A stretch of DNA of 64,000 bases, taken from the NCBI RefSeq assembly GCF_000819805.1, contig NZ_CDCE01000031.1, forward strand, positions 1-64,000, in the 5' to 3' direction. Made by a program: the position numbers and the translations under genes. The notes beneath the pieces were generated by a model. That model saw only the letters and a list, made by a program, of their open reading frames with translations. It searched no databases and was not told where the DNA came from. Shown here piece by piece: positions 43,383 to 53,226 of the stretch. The DNA comes from Aeromonas diversa CDC 2478-85 (GTDB lineage Bacteria; Pseudomonadota; Gammaproteobacteria; Enterobacterales; Aeromonadaceae). Position 1 is the stretch's first letter. Each line of letters opens with the position of its first letter.

Positions 43383-44867
43383 GTGTCTCAAGGATTGGTA
43401 ACAGCATCCTATATCGTTGCCGCCGTGCTCTTCATCCTCAGTCTCGCGGGACTGTCGAAGCAAGAGACGGCCAAGCATGGCAACCTGTTCGGTATCGCCG
43501 GTATGGCTATCGCCCTGCTCGCCACCGTGTTCAACCCGGAGACCAGTGGTGTGCACTGGATCATCCTGGCCATGGTGATCGGCGGCGCCATCGGCGTGCG
43601 TCTGGCCCTCAAGGTCGAGATGACCGAGATGCCCGAGTTGGTGGCCGTGCTGCACAGCTTCGTCGGTATGGCCGCCGTGCTGGTGGGCTTTAACAGCTTC
43701 ATCGATCTGCACCCGGCCGCCCCGGCCGAGGTGGTGGTGAGCGTCGGCTCCAACCTGGATGCCACCCTGGCCGCCGCCCGCACCGCCTTCGAGCAGGCTG
43801 CCCAGGCCGCCCAGGCCGAGCACCTGACTGGCGCCATGCTCAACATCCACCTGGTGGAAGTGTTCCTCGGCGTCTTCATCGGTGCCGTGACCTTCACCGG
43901 CTCCGTGGTGGCGTTTGGCAAGCTGCGTGGCCTCATCTCCTCCAAGCCGCTGATGCTGCCGCACCGTCACAAGCTGAATCTGCTGGCCGTGTTGGTCTCC
44001 CTGGCCCTGATGGTCTACTTCGTCAAGGTCGGCGGCTCCACCACTGCCCTGCTGATCATGACCCTGATCGCGTTCGCCTTCGGTTGGCACCTGGTGGCCA
44101 GCATAGGCGGCGCCGACATGCCGGTGGTGGTCTCCATGCTCAACTCCTACTCCGGTTGGGCGGCGGCGGCGGCGGGCTTCATGCTCTCCAACGACCTGCT
44201 GATCGTGACCGGTGCCCTGGTGGGCTCTTCCGGTGCCATCCTGTCTTACATCATGTGCAAGGCGATGAACCGCTCCTTCATCTCCGTGATCGCCGGTGGC
44301 TTCGGCTCCGACGGGGTTGCCTCCAGCGGCGACCAGGAGATGGGTGAGTATCGCGAGACCAACGCCGAAGAGGTCGCCGAACTGCTCAAGGGCGCAGGCT
44401 CTGTCATCATCACCCCGGGCTACGGCATGGCGGTGGCGCAGGCCCAGTACCCGGTGGCCGAGATCACCCAGAAGCTGCGCGATCGCGGCATCAAGGTGCG
44501 CTTCGGTATCCACCCGGTGGCCGGTCGTCTGCCGGGCCACATGAACGTGCTGCTGGCGGAAGCCAAGGTGCCGTACGATATCGTGCTGGAGATGGACGAG
44601 ATCAACGAAGACTTCGCCGATACCGACGTGGTGCTGGTGATCGGTGCCAACGACACCGTCAACCCGGCCGCCATGGAAGATCCGGGTAGCCCCATCGCCG
44701 GCATGCCGGTGCTGGAAGTGTGGAAGGCGCAGACCGTCATCGGCTTCAAGCGCTCCATGAACACCGGCTACGCCGGCGTGCAGAACCCGCTCTTCTTCAA
44801 GGAAAACACCCAGATGCTGTTTGGCGATGCCAAGGCCAGTGTCGAGGCGATCCTCAAGGCCCTGTGA
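43383..44867 (+). CDS. pntB: NAD(P) transhydrogenase subunit beta
   Basis: 494 aa, starting at GTG 43383, about 32 residues longer than E. coli PntB (462 aa). The extra part lies about residues 116-152, between two membrane helices ([20 protein letters not shown]), and is Ala/Gln-rich and probably periplasmic. The remainder aligns closely: many membrane helices, [20 protein letters not shown] and, at the C-terminus, the NADP-binding domain with [21 protein letters not shown] lies upstream of the GTG. Confidence 0.96.
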   Translation: MSQGLVTASYIVAAVLFILSLAGLSKQETAKHGNLFGIAGMAIALLATVFNPETSGVHWIILAMVIGGAIGVRLALKVEMTEMPELVAVLHSFVGMAAVLVGFNSFIDLHPAAPAEVVVSVGSNLDATLAAARTAFEQAAQAAQAEHLTGAMLNIHLVEVFLGVFIGAVTFTGSVVAFGKLRGLISSKPLMLPHRHKLNLLAVLVSLALMVYFVKVGGSTTALLIMTLIAFAFGWHLVASIGGADMPVVVSMLNSYSGWAAAAAGFMLSNDLLIVTGALVGSSGAILSYIMCKAMNRSFISVIAGGFGSDGVASSGDQEMGEYRETNAEEVAELLKGAGSVIITPGYGMAVAQAQYPVAEITQKLRDRGIKVRFGIHPVAGRLPGHMNVLLAEAKVPYDIVLEMDEINEDFADTDVVLVIGANDTVNPAAMEDPGSPIAGMPVLEVWKAQTVIGFKRSMNTGYAGVQNPLFFKENTQMLFGDAKASVEAILKAL

Positions 44868-44886
44868 TCGGGCGCCTGAATAACAT

Positions 44887-44912
44887 CAAGGAGGCCATGG
44901 GCCTCCTTTTGT
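44887..44912 (+). terminator. Terminator after pntAB
   Basis: AAGGAGGCC / GGCCTCCTT around ATG, followed by TTG. Confidence 0.75.
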
Positions 44913-44966
44913 TTATGAAGTGATTTGAGATAGTCTGAAGTGAGTATCGCCTGCCAGGGATGGAGT

Positions 44967-45719
44967 ATGGGAAGAGGATTGTTGGGGCTGCTGGGGTTTT
45001 GGTTGATGTGGGGGGCTTGGGCAAACGAGCGACCTCTTGTCCTGTTGACCGAGCCCTGGCCTCCCTACGTGATGGTAGAGCGGGATCGGGAAGGCGAGGG
45101 GGCTGATCTGGAGCTGGCTCGCGTCGTGTTAAAGCGCATGGGCTATCAGGTCGAAGTGCGTCAGCTGCCCTGGAAACGGGTGTTGCTCGAAGCCAGATTG
45201 GCCAAGGGCGACGCCGTGGTCGATATCTTCTATCAGAAGGAGCGCGAGCGCTGGATCCACTACCCCTCCGAGCCACTCTCTCGCAGCGGTGAGGTGCTCT
45301 TCTCCCGCCGGGACGCCTTCGTCGACTATCAAGGACCCGCCTCGCTGGCGGGGAAGCGGATCGGCGTACAGGCGGACTACGCCTATGGTCACGAGTTTTT
45401 GTCGGCCACCGGTTTCGAGCGGGTGCCCATGACCGGTGAGAAGAATGTGCCCAAGCAGTTACAGTTGCTGAGTGAAGGGCGGCTTGATGGCGTGGTGCTC
45501 AATGAGTGGGTGGGGACTTACTGGCTGAGAAACCTTGAGCTGGGCAACGTCATTACTCATAGCCCCCGCACCATCACCACCGACAATCGCAACTTCCTCG
45601 GGTTTACTCATAAGCCCGGCCATGCCCGCCTGGCCGAGCGGTTCTCTCAGGAGCTGAAACGCTTCAAGCAGACCGATGAGTACCGCCAGCTGCTGGCCCG
45701 CTATGGATTGAAGCCTTGA
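44967..45719 (+). CDS. Periplasmic solute-binding protein family 3, orphan
   Basis: 250 aa. A signal peptide (GLLGLLGFWLMWGAWA) leads into a family 3 binding domain, with ELARVVLKRMGYQVEVRQLPWKR and RIGVQADYAYGHEF typical of amino-acid binding proteins. The ATG at 44967 with GGAG upstream is preferred to the GTG at 44940. The next gene, another such protein, begins inside its stop codon (TGATG), so they are translationally coupled. No permease or ATPase gene is near. Confidence 0.8.
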   Translation: MGRGLLGLLGFWLMWGAWANERPLVLLTEPWPPYVMVERDREGEGADLELARVVLKRMGYQVEVRQLPWKRVLLEARLAKGDAVVDIFYQKERERWIHYPSEPLSRSGEVLFSRRDAFVDYQGPASLAGKRIGVQADYAYGHEFLSATGFERVPMTGEKNVPKQLQLLSEGRLDGVVLNEWVGTYWLRNLELGNVITHSPRTITTDNRNFLGFTHKPGHARLAERFSQELKRFKQTDEYRQLLARYGLKP

Positions 45720-46483
45720 TGCATCTCTGGTTGCTGTTTTTATTGCTGCTTGCCCCCTGGTTGTACGCCAAGCCCCTGGTGGTTGGAGGGACCCTGGAGG
45801 CTCCGCTCAAGTATCTGGACGAAGAGGGGCGGCCCGCCGGGCTTGAGATCGACATCCTCACCGCCATCTTCGGGGCCATGAAGCAGCCGTTTCGGGTCGA
45901 GCTGACCGACTCGGGTGCGCGCCTGACCCGCAACGCCGAGAGCGGCGTCTACGACATGGTCTTCACCCACTCCTACAAGCCAGAGCGGGAACGCTATCTC
46001 ATCTATCCCCAGCAGTCTCACCTGCGTCACAGCTGGCACTTCTTCGTGCGCAAGGAGGATCTGGGGCGTATCCGCTTCGATCGACTGAGCGATCTCAAGC
46101 CGTGGCGCATCGGGCTCACCAAGGACTTTGCCTACACCCCTGAGATCAACGCCATCGAGGGGGATCCCGCCTGGCGGGTGCAGATGGTGACCATGAACGA
46201 TCTGCAGCTGCGCAAGTTGGTGATGAAGCGCATCGATGTGGTGCCCATGCCGCTGGTGACCGCTTTCGCCCAGATCCAGGCAGAAGGCATGGAAGGCAAG
46301 GTGGACTACCTGCCACACCCCTTCAAGTCGAGCCCCTACTTCAACGTCTGGTGCAAGGCGCGCGCCGATGACCAGACTCCCGCCCTGATGCAGGCCTACG
46401 ACGCCGAGCTGCTGCGTATGAAGCGAGACGGCCGGCTCAGGGCCCTCTACGAGAAGTACGGCATTCCCTACGTGGAGCCCTGA
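45719..46483 (+). CDS. Periplasmic solute-binding protein family 3, orphan
   Basis: 254 aa. A signal peptide (LWLLFLLLLAPWLYA) is followed by a family 3-type domain: LKYLDEEGRPAGLEIDILTA, DMVFTHSYKPERERYLIYP and YFNVWCKARAD. It overlaps the preceding binding-protein gene by one base (TGATG). Its stop codon TGA abuts the stop of convergent asnC (TCA on the plus strand), forming TGATCA with no gap. It probably works with its neighbour, but no transporter is adjacent. Confidence 0.8.
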   Translation: MHLWLLFLLLLAPWLYAKPLVVGGTLEAPLKYLDEEGRPAGLEIDILTAIFGAMKQPFRVELTDSGARLTRNAESGVYDMVFTHSYKPERERYLIYPQQSHLRHSWHFFVRKEDLGRIRFDRLSDLKPWRIGLTKDFAYTPEINAIEGDPAWRVQMVTMNDLQLRKLVMKRIDVVPMPLVTAFAQIQAEGMEGKVDYLPHPFKSSPYFNVWCKARADDQTPALMQAYDAELLRMKRDGRLRALYEKYGIPYVEP

Positions 46484-46945
46484 TCAGGGGCGCACGTCGC
46501 GCAAGATGGGATTTTGCAGCGAGATCAGGGTTTCGGTGGACTGGATCTCGTCGATGGTCTGGATCTTGTTGATGAGCACGGTCTGCAACTCGTCGATGGA
46601 GCGGGTCATCACCTTCATGAAGATGCTGTAGTGACCCGTGGTGTAGTAGGCCTCCACCACCTCGTCCAGCGCCTGCAGCTTGGCCAGCGCCGAAGGGTAG
46701 TCTTTCGCGCTCTTGAGATTGATGCCGATGAAGCAGCAGACGTCGTAGCCGAGCTTCTTGGCGTTCACCTGCACCCGCGTCCCCTCGATAATCCCCGCCT
46801 GCTTCATCTTCTCGACCCGCACGTGGATAGTGCCCGGGCTCACCGCGAAGCGCTTGGCCAGCTCGGCGTAGGGAATGCGCGCGTTTTCCATCAGGGCTTC
46901 CAGGATGCCCTGATCCAGATTGTCGATCCGATAATTTTCCGCCAC
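46484..46945 (-). CDS. asnC: Asparagine-responsive regulator AsnC
   Basis: 153 aa, matching E. coli AsnC closely. N-terminal helix-turn-helix (YAELAKRFAVSPGTIHVRVEK) and C-terminal RAM ligand-binding domain (YYTTGHYSIFMKVMTRSID). It activates the divergent asnA gene; asparagine prevents this in E. coli. The start is GTG at 46945, 153 bases from asnA. Confidence 0.95.
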   Translation of the reverse strand: MAENYRIDNLDQGILEALMENARIPYAELAKRFAVSPGTIHVRVEKMKQAGIIEGTRVQVNAKKLGYDVCCFIGINLKSAKDYPSALAKLQALDEVVEAYYTTGHYSIFMKVMTRSIDELQTVLINKIQTIDEIQSTETLISLQNPILRDVRP

Positions 46946-47098
46946 TTTTTTGAACGACCTTTAACGATTCGAGATTAAAGGTGAGGTTATATTGAATGAA
47001 AAAAGGCGTAAAGCGTATTTGTATTATCGAATATTGAATTTAATGGCCGTTGTGTTGAAGAATCCTCACAACAACGCAGTTTGAAACAGGGATTCGCC

Positions 47099-48091
47099 AT
47101 GAAACAGCACTACATTCGCAGCCAACAGCAGATCACTCTGGTCAAGGAGATCTTCTCCCGCCAGCTCGCCCAGCAACTCGGTCTGATGGAGGTACAAGCC
47201 CCCATCCTGAGCCGGGTCGGTGACGGCACCCAGGATAATCTCTCCGGCAGCGAACAGGCGGTGCAGGTGAAGGTGAAGACACTACCCGGAGACAGCTACG
47301 AGGTGGTCCACTCGCTCGCCAAGTGGAAGCGCCATACCCTTGGCCGCTTCGGCTTCGAGCCGGGCGAGGGGCTCTACACCCACATGAAGGCCCTGCGTCC
47401 GGACGAGGACCGCCTCTCCCCGATCCACTCTGTTTACGTCGATCAGTGGGATTGGGAGCGGGTAATGCCGCAGGATCGCCGGGATCTGGCCTACCTGAAA
47501 GAGACGGTGCAGGCCATCTGGGGCGCCATCAAGGCCACCGAGCGCACCGTCTGCGCCGAGCACGCGTTGACCCCCTTCCTGCCGGAGGCGATTCAGTTTG
47601 TGCACAGCGAAGAGCTGCTGAGCCGTTACCCGGACCTCGACGCCAAGGGACGTGAGCGCGCCATCGCCAAGGAGCTGGGTGCCGTCTTCCTGATCGGCAT
47701 CGGCGGCGCCCTTGCCCACGGTGAGCGCCACGACGTGCGGGCCCCGGACTACGACGACTGGAGTTCAGAGAGTGAGCTGGGGCTAGCGGGTCTGAACGGC
47801 GACATCCTGGTGTGGAACCCGGTGCTCGAAGACAGCTTCGAAATCTCCTCCATGGGGATCCGGGTGGACGCCGACGCCCTGCGGCGCCAGCTCGCCATCA
47901 CAGGCGACGAGGATCGCCTAGCCTACGACTGGCACCAGGATCTGCTGGCCGGCCGCATGCCCCAGACCATAGGCGGCGGTATCGGTCAATCGCGTCTGGC
48001 CATGTTGCTGCTGCAAAAAGAGCATATCGGTCAGGTACAGGTCGGCGTCTGGTCGGCCGAGATGAAGGCCAGCGTCCCCGGCATGCTGTAA
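47099..48091 (+). CDS. asnA: Aspartate--ammonia ligase
   Basis: 330 aa, as in E. coli. It makes asparagine from aspartate, ammonia and ATP (AMP-forming); the fold is that of class II aminoacyl-tRNA synthetases. Motifs: [39 protein letters not shown] and the C-terminal [14 protein letters not shown] (motif 3 region). The ATG at 47099 follows the AsnC-regulated region. It is followed by about 190 bases of structured transcript before a terminator. Confidence 0.97.
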   Translation: MKQHYIRSQQQITLVKEIFSRQLAQQLGLMEVQAPILSRVGDGTQDNLSGSEQAVQVKVKTLPGDSYEVVHSLAKWKRHTLGRFGFEPGEGLYTHMKALRPDEDRLSPIHSVYVDQWDWERVMPQDRRDLAYLKETVQAIWGAIKATERTVCAEHALTPFLPEAIQFVHSEELLSRYPDLDAKGRERAIAKELGAVFLIGIGGALAHGERHDVRAPDYDDWSSESELGLAGLNGDILVWNPVLEDSFEISSMGIRVDADALRRQLAITGDEDRLAYDWHQDLLAGRMPQTIGGGIGQSRLAMLLLQKEHIGQVQVGVWSAEMKASVPGML

Positions 48092-48103
48092 GGGATGTCA
48101 GCC

Positions 48104-48307
48104 GAACCCGGTGCCGCGCTCATGCGGGGCACGGTTCATCCAGTGTGTGGTCATCCGGGGTGAGAGAGCGCATCCCGGCAGACTGTAAGCAGAGCGGCCA
48201 TCCCGCCTCTCTGCGCAACCGGGGCTTGCCCCTGCGACCCGCTCAACCCACGTCAGGTCGCACTGAATACATTCCTCCCGGCAATCTTCGGATTGCCGTT
48301 TTTTTTT
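48104..48307 (+). ncRNA. Structured 3' region of asnA, possible small RNA
   Basis: After the asnA stop, GAACC-CG-GTGCC pairs with GGCAC-GGTTC (48104-48137), a GGGG/CCCC hairpin lies at 48221-48232, and the region ends in a strong terminator (CGGCAATC-TTCG-GATTGCCG, 48279-48298, then nine T). No coding frame is evident. A 3'UTR-derived RNA is possible; RNA expression data are needed. Confidence 0.35.
48279..48307 (+). terminator. Terminator after asnA
   Basis: CGGCAATC / GATTGCCG with a TTCG tetraloop and a nine-base T-run. Confidence 0.9.
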
Positions 48308-48313
48308 GCCGAT

Positions 48314-48342
48314 AAAAACGAGGCGCCCCGCAGGGCGCCTTG
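48314..48342 (-). terminator. Terminator of the mltC operon
   Basis: Minus-strand AAGGCGCCC / GGGCGCCT with TGCG loop, then CGTTTTTATC, right after the mltC stop. Confidence 0.75.
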
Positions 48343-48344
48343 GA

Positions 48345-49445
48345 TCAACCGGGTGTGCGTAACCGGGAGACCTTGAAGTTACGCTCGGCCTGATGGACCT
48401 TGTAGAGATAACGGCGCGACTCGGCCAGCGGGTGCTGCTCGGTGAGGACCTGATAGACCTCCTGAGGCGAGAGCCGGTTGATGACACCCGGTGCCGCGTT
48501 GCGATCGTCGGCAAAGGTGCGCAGCACGTTGCCTGCCCCACCGTTATAGGCAGAGATGACCGAGTAGCGGCGTGACTGGGGATCCTGAATATCCGCCAGA
48601 TAGACGCTCTGTAGCAGGTGCAGGTAGGCGGTGCCGATGTCGATGTTGTAGGCCGGGTTGAACAGGTCTTCCCGGGTCGGCTGACCGTACTTGCCCTTCA
48701 CCCGCACGTAGACATCCCGCCCGGCGGTGGCCGGGATCACCTGCATCAGGCCGTAGGCGTTGGAGCTGCTCACCGCATAGGGGTTGAAGCTGCTCTCTGT
48801 CTTGATCACGGCGTAGATGAGGCTCTCGGGAACACCGTACTTGCGCGAGGCCTGGCGGATTAGCCCGGCATACTTATAGCCTCGTTGATCCGTGTGATTC
48901 GCCTCCATGGGGATGTCCACATAGTAGATGGTGCGGATCCCCAGGGTACGCTGCTTGAGGGCGGTGGCGAGCAGATGGTCTGCGTAGCGCTCGGCACGCC
49001 AGGCGAAGCGGATCGGCTGACGCTGGTTGTCGAGCACCTGGCCATAGAGGAAAGGGTCGGTGCCGGGCATGATCTCCCGATCCGAGTAGAGATCCACTTC
49101 GGCCGGATCATCCGGGGTGAGCAGGGTCTCTATGATGGCGCGGCGCAGATGCACCTTGGGGTCGATCGTCGAGACGGTCTCCACCTGGATCAGGCCGCCA
49201 TTGAAGTCGATGTGGGCCCGGCTCTTGTACTGGTCTGTGTATTTGACGTAGTCGAAGCGCCCGGCGAACAGGGCCTCACGCCCCCACATCTCGTTCACGT
49301 TGTGGGAGAGGGCGCTGATCATGTGCTCGAAGCCGCGCACATCCTTGCCGTTGACCAGATCCTCATCCTGTGGGGCGGGCTTGGGTGCAGAGGAGCAGCC
49401 GGCCAGCAACAGCAGACCGGCCAGGGGCCAGAAGAGGCGACTCAT
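48345..49445 (-). CDS. mltC: Membrane-bound lytic murein transglycosylase C
   Basis: 366 aa. Lipobox LLAGC with Cys17 anchors it to the outer membrane. The C-terminal goose-lysozyme-type domain contains catalytic Glu in KTESSFNPYAVSSSNAYGLMQV, plus AYNGGAGNVLRTF; the N-terminal DUF3393 domain is typical of MltC. It cleaves peptidoglycan to anhydro-muropeptides. It is preceded seven bases away by yggX and follows mutY, the same order as in E. coli. Confidence 0.95.
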   Translation of the reverse strand: MSRLFWPLAGLLLLAGCSSAPKPAPQDEDLVNGKDVRGFEHMISALSHNVNEMWGREALFAGRFDYVKYTDQYKSRAHIDFNGGLIQVETVSTIDPKVHLRRAIIETLLTPDDPAEVDLYSDREIMPGTDPFLYGQVLDNQRQPIRFAWRAERYADHLLATALKQRTLGIRTIYYVDIPMEANHTDQRGYKYAGLIRQASRKYGVPESLIYAVIKTESSFNPYAVSSSNAYGLMQVIPATAGRDVYVRVKGKYGQPTREDLFNPAYNIDIGTAYLHLLQSVYLADIQDPQSRRYSVISAYNGGAGNVLRTFADDRNAAPGVINRLSPQEVYQVLTEQHPLAESRRYLYKVHQAERNFKVSRLRTPG

Positions 49446-49452
49446 GATGGGC

Positions 49453-49725
49453 TCACTGGCTGGGGGGGGTATAGCCGTCGATCTGCACCTCGGCACCCTC
49501 GAAGAGGTATTGCACCATCTCCTGCTCGAGCAGCTGGCGGTGCTCGAGATTCATCATGTTGAGCTTCTTCTCGTTGATCAGCATCACCTGTTTCTTCTGC
49601 CACTCGGCCCAGGCCTCTTTGCTGATGTTGTTAAAGATGCGCTTGCCGAGTTCGCCCGGGTAGAGCTGGAAATCGAGGCCCGGGGCCTCCTTCTGCAGGC
49701 GCTGACAAAAAACGGTACGGCTCAT
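49453..49725 (-). CDS. yggX: Fe(2+)-trafficking protein YggX
   Basis: 90 aa. The N-terminus [18 protein letters not shown] carries the conserved Cys (about residue 7), and [21 protein letters not shown] matches the E. coli family. It helps protect iron-sulfur clusters and limits Fenton chemistry. The operon places it after mutY, itself an iron-sulfur enzyme, with a 9-base gap, and before mltC. Confidence 0.95.
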   Translation of the reverse strand: MSRTVFCQRLQKEAPGLDFQLYPGELGKRIFNNISKEAWAEWQKKQVMLINEKKLNMMNLEHRQLLEQEMVQYLFEGAEVQIDGYTPPSQ

Positions 49726-49734
49726 GATTGACCT

Positions 49735-50787
49735 CTATGATGCGAGTTCCGGATAGGCGAGCAGACGCTGGGTGGCGGCTGCCAGTCCCACCTCTTCGGG
49801 TTGGCGTAAGTTATACCAGAGAGTGGTATCCCCTTCCATGAGGGCCGGGGGCTGGTGCGTCTCGACCTCCAGCAGGAAGGGGCGAATGTCCAGGTGGAAG
49901 TGGCTGAAGGTGTGGCGAAAGCCTGCTTGCTCCTGCACTCGGTCGGGGTCTTGCCCCAGCTCGCGCAGTCGGGCCTTCAGCTGAGCCTCGGTGTCGAACT
50001 GGGGGAAGCAGTAGAGACCACCCCAGATCCCCTGCGGCGGGCGCTTCTCCAACAATACCCTCTCCCCCTGCTTGAGCATCAGAAATAGGCCGCTTCTGAC
50101 CGGTGTGCTCTTCTTCGGTTTACCTTCGGGGTAGCGGGTCGGTGTGCCCTCCAGGCGCCCCTGGCAATCCGCCTGCACCGGGCAGAGTTCGCACTTGGGT
50201 TTGCTGCGGGTGCAGACGGTGGCGCCGATATCCATCATGGCCTGGTTGTACTCTTGTACCCCCTGACGCGGGGTCAGGCGGATGGCGAGCTCCCACAGCT
50301 GGTTCTCCACCGCCTTCTGCCCCGGCCAACCGGGCTGGGCCAGCCAGCGAGTGAGTACCCGCTTCACGTTGCCGTCTAGAATGGCGTGGGGCTGGCCGAG
50401 GGAGAAGGAGAGGATGGCGCCGGCGGTGGAGCGACCAATGCCGGGCAGGGCGGTCACCTCTTCGATTCGCTCGGGAAAGAGGCCGCCGTGCTCGTCACGG
50501 ATCCGCTGGGCCGCCTGGTGCAGGTTGCGGGCGCGCGCGTAGTAGCCGAGCCCGGTCCAGTGATGCAGCACCTCATCCACGGGCGCATCGGCCAGGGCGA
50601 TCACGTCGGGGAAGCGGGCCATGAAGCGCTGGTAGTAGGGGATGACGGTGGCTACTTGGGTCTGTTGCAGCATGATCTCGGAGATCCAGACCCGGTAGGG
50701 GGTCTTCTGCTGTTGCCAGGGAAGGGTCTTGCGTCCCGAGTGTTCATACCACTCCAGCACCCGGTTGGCGAAGGTCGCTTGGTTCAC
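49735..50787 (-). CDS. mutY: Adenine DNA glycosylase MutY
   Basis: 350 aa, same as E. coli. It removes adenine mispaired with 8-oxoguanine. Helix-hairpin-helix and the 4Fe-4S cluster motif C-x6-C-x2-C-x5-C ([17 protein letters not shown]) are present, as is the catalytic Asp region ([14 protein letters not shown]). The C-terminal Nudix-like 8-oxoG domain follows from about residue 230. The start is GTG at 50787. First gene of mutY-yggX-mltC. Confidence 0.96.
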   Translation of the reverse strand: MNQATFANRVLEWYEHSGRKTLPWQQQKTPYRVWISEIMLQQTQVATVIPYYQRFMARFPDVIALADAPVDEVLHHWTGLGYYARARNLHQAAQRIRDEHGGLFPERIEEVTALPGIGRSTAGAILSFSLGQPHAILDGNVKRVLTRWLAQPGWPGQKAVENQLWELAIRLTPRQGVQEYNQAMMDIGATVCTRSKPKCELCPVQADCQGRLEGTPTRYPEGKPKKSTPVRSGLFLMLKQGERVLLEKRPPQGIWGGLYCFPQFDTEAQLKARLRELGQDPDRVQEQAGFRHTFSHFHLDIRPFLLEVETHQPPALMEGDTTLWYNLRQPEEVGLAAATQRLLAYPELAS

Positions 50788-50803
50788 GTCGATTCTCGTC
50801 AGT

Positions 50804-50836
50804 TGAAAACTAAGCGGGAGCCTAGTTGGCTCCCGC
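50804..50836 (-). terminator. Terminator after exeB
   Basis: GCGGGAGCC / GGCTCCCGC with AACTA loop, followed by TTAGTTTTC on the minus strand, six bases past the exeB stop. Confidence 0.75.
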
Positions 50837-50841
50837 AGGGG

Positions 50842-51537
50842 TCAGCCATTCCAGTTCTGCAACTTCTCGATGCTACCCTGCTGGCCGCCCACCGTGAGGA
50901 TCAGGCGCTCCTGCTCAATGGCACTCACGGTAACGCCCGGGGCCAGCTCCTTACCAACGCTCAGCTCACGGCCATTGAGGATGACGCTGCGCTTGGCGGG
51001 GTTGGAGGAGTAGAGATGGGCGCCGTAGGTAAAGCGCGGCACCTGTTGCAGCAGCTCGTAAGGCAGGCTCGAGAGCGGCGGTACGCTGTCCTCGATCGGC
51101 GCAGGGGCCGGTGCCTGCGCCAGAGGTTGCTCGCTACCCACCGCCTGGGCAAAACGGCGCGCCAGCTCGGGGGAGACACCGCTTAAATCGAAGCCTGGCA
51201 GGGTCGGCACCGGGCTCTGCTGAGGGGCGGCCGGCTTGGGTTCCGGTTGGGGTAAGGGCGGGGGCAGGGGCTCAGTGGTGAGCTCGCGCGGCTCCACCCG
51301 CACGAAGGGCGGGATCACCTTGTGCGTCACCTCCACCTTCTGTTCGACAGGCTTGGTGTTGAGCCTGTGCCAGCCGTAGTTGGCTCCGGCACCCAGCACT
51401 AAGGCCAGTAGCGCCAGCAGGGGCCAGATCCAGCGCGGTGTGGTGGGCTCGGGACGTGCGGCCAACCCCATGGAGGGGATATGGGGCGTGCCGGCCGGCG
51501 CGTCGGCCCGGCGCAGGGCATTGAGCAGGGTAGACAT
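50842..51537 (-). CDS. exeB: Type II secretion accessory protein ExeB (GspB)
   Basis: 231 aa. A short cytoplasmic N-terminus (STLLNALRRADAP) precedes one membrane segment (about 36-56), then a Pro-rich periplasmic stretch (PLPPPLPQPEPKPA) and a C-terminal GspB domain (VPRFTYGAHLYSSNPAKRSVILNG). In Aeromonas ExeA and ExeB form a complex that helps the secretin ExeD pass through peptidoglycan and assemble. It overlaps the exeA stop by one base (TGATG). Confidence 0.95.
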   Translation of the reverse strand: MSTLLNALRRADAPAGTPHIPSMGLAARPEPTTPRWIWPLLALLALVLGAGANYGWHRLNTKPVEQKVEVTHKVIPPFVRVEPRELTTEPLPPPLPQPEPKPAAPQQSPVPTLPGFDLSGVSPELARRFAQAVGSEQPLAQAPAPAPIEDSVPPLSSLPYELLQQVPRFTYGAHLYSSNPAKRSVILNGRELSVGKELAPGVTVSAIEQERLILTVGGQQGSIEKLQNWNG

Positions 51538-53105
51538 CAGGAGGCCTCCTCCAGCTTGGGCATGGGGTCGCCGGCGATGACGTTGAGACGCAGCAGGGTG
51601 TTGCCGCCAGCCACGCCATCCACATTGAGCCCCGCCGACTTCTGGAACTGTTCGACTTTGCGCTTGAGCTCGGCATCGAAACGGCTCACCTTGCGCGGTG
51701 CCTGTTTGAGTGCCTTGCTCACGGCGTTCTCGAGCCACTGGGCCTGAGCCTTGCCGGCTCCGTTGCCTATGATGGTGCTGCCATCCTTGGGCAGGCGCCA
51801 CAGCAGGGTGTAGTCACTCCCCCAGTGCTGGGTCAGCCAGTCGCGCTCCACATCCCAGCTCTGCTCGCCGATCAGCAGGTGTGCCTGCTTGGCGCCGAGC
51901 GATACCAGGGTCGCATAGTAGCCGTTACCGTGTTCGTCCTTGAGGCTCACCTGGGCCGGGTGCTGCATCTTCTCAAGCTCCTCGAGGCTGCCAGCCCCGT
52001 TCAGGCAGCGCAAGCCGGCGCGCGGAGCATCGTCACAGGTGGCCTCTTCCAGTTCGGGTTCGAAGCCCCAGACCCGATAGAGATTTTGCAGGGCAATGGC
52101 CGGATCGTAGGCCTGGGAGATCGCCTCCTCCAGCTGCGCCTGCTGCTCCGGGGTCTCATCCTGAGTGACTGGTACCTCCACCTTGACCACGGGGCGCACC
52201 GGCATCACACCAAACTGTTGCCAGCCAAACCAGCCGGCGGCCACCATCAGTGCACCGCCGAGCGTGACCGCCAGCGTGCTGACCCAGCTCGCATCGTCGC
52301 GCTGACCCGTGACTTCAAAGGCGGCCTGGGCGATATCGCGCCCGTTGATCTGGTGATCGCCGCGGCCATAGGCGACCAGCATGGCGCGATCGCAGATGAG
52401 GTTGATAAGGCGCGGGATGCCGCCGGAGAGGCGATGCAGCGTCGTGATCGCCTTGGCGCTGAAGATGGGTTGCAGGCAACCGGCGATCTGCAGACGGAAC
52501 CGGATGTAAGCGTCCACATCGTTGCGGGTCAGGGGCAGCAGGTGGTAGCGCGCCGTGATGCGCTGGGCCAGCTGGCGCAGCAGGGGCTGGCGTAACATCT
52601 GTTGCAGTTCGGGTTGGCCTATCAGCACCACCTGCAGCAGCTTCTTCTCGTCTGTCTCGAGGTTGGTCAGCAGACGCAGCTGCTCGAGCACCTCAGGCAG
52701 CAGATGCTGGGCCTCGTCGATCAGCACCACGCTGCGCCGGCCTGCCGCCAGGTTGGCCAGCAGATGGTCGCGGATGAGATCGAACAGGATCTTGAGGCCG
52801 GCGTCGGGGGCGTAGGGCAGGCGGTACTCGTCGCAGATCGCCGCCAGCAGATCCCGCTCGGTCAGGGAGGGGTTGAGGATATAGGCGATCTCGGTCCCCT
52901 CCGGCAACTGCTGTAGCAGGCAGCGGGAGACTGTGGTCTTGCCGGTGCCGACCTCGCCGGTGAGCAGCACGAAGCCACCCCCATCCTGCAGGCCGTAGAC
53001 CAGGTGTGCGAGGGCCTCCCCATGGCGCTCGCTCATGTAGAGATACTTGGGGTTGGGGGAGATGGAGAACGGTGCCTCCGCAAGCCCGAAAAACTGTGTG
53101 TACAT
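51537..53105 (-). CDS. exeA: Type II secretion ATPase ExeA (GspA)
   Basis: 522 aa. An N-terminal AAA-type ATPase domain has Walker A (GEVGTGKTT) and Walker B ([11 protein letters not shown]). A membrane segment near 265-285 crosses to the periplasm, ending in a peptidoglycan-binding domain ([20 protein letters not shown]). It binds peptidoglycan and drives ExeD assembly with ExeB, as shown in A. hydrophila. The ATG at 53105 has GGAA eight bases upstream and starts MYTQFFGL, the conserved N-terminus; 53114 is an alternative. It is divergent from cca. Confidence 0.95.
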   Translation of the reverse strand: MYTQFFGLAEAPFSISPNPKYLYMSERHGEALAHLVYGLQDGGGFVLLTGEVGTGKTTVSRCLLQQLPEGTEIAYILNPSLTERDLLAAICDEYRLPYAPDAGLKILFDLIRDHLLANLAAGRRSVVLIDEAQHLLPEVLEQLRLLTNLETDEKKLLQVVLIGQPELQQMLRQPLLRQLAQRITARYHLLPLTRNDVDAYIRFRLQIAGCLQPIFSAKAITTLHRLSGGIPRLINLICDRAMLVAYGRGDHQINGRDIAQAAFEVTGQRDDASWVSTLAVTLGGALMVAAGWFGWQQFGVMPVRPVVKVEVPVTQDETPEQQAQLEEAISQAYDPAIALQNLYRVWGFEPELEEATCDDAPRAGLRCLNGAGSLEELEKMQHPAQVSLKDEHGNGYYATLVSLGAKQAHLLIGEQSWDVERDWLTQHWGSDYTLLWRLPKDGSTIIGNGAGKAQAQWLENAVSKALKQAPRKVSRFDAELKRKVEQFQKSAGLNVDGVAGGNTLLRLNVIAGDPMPKLEEAS

Positions 53106-53226
53106 AGGGTTCATTCCATTGTCATGGACGGCAGGGTACAGGGGGGGGCCGTGGGATGTCAAAGCCGCATCGAAGGGGAGTGACGGAGGGGGTATAATCC
53201 CCCCGTTAACGCAGAAGGAGAAGAAG

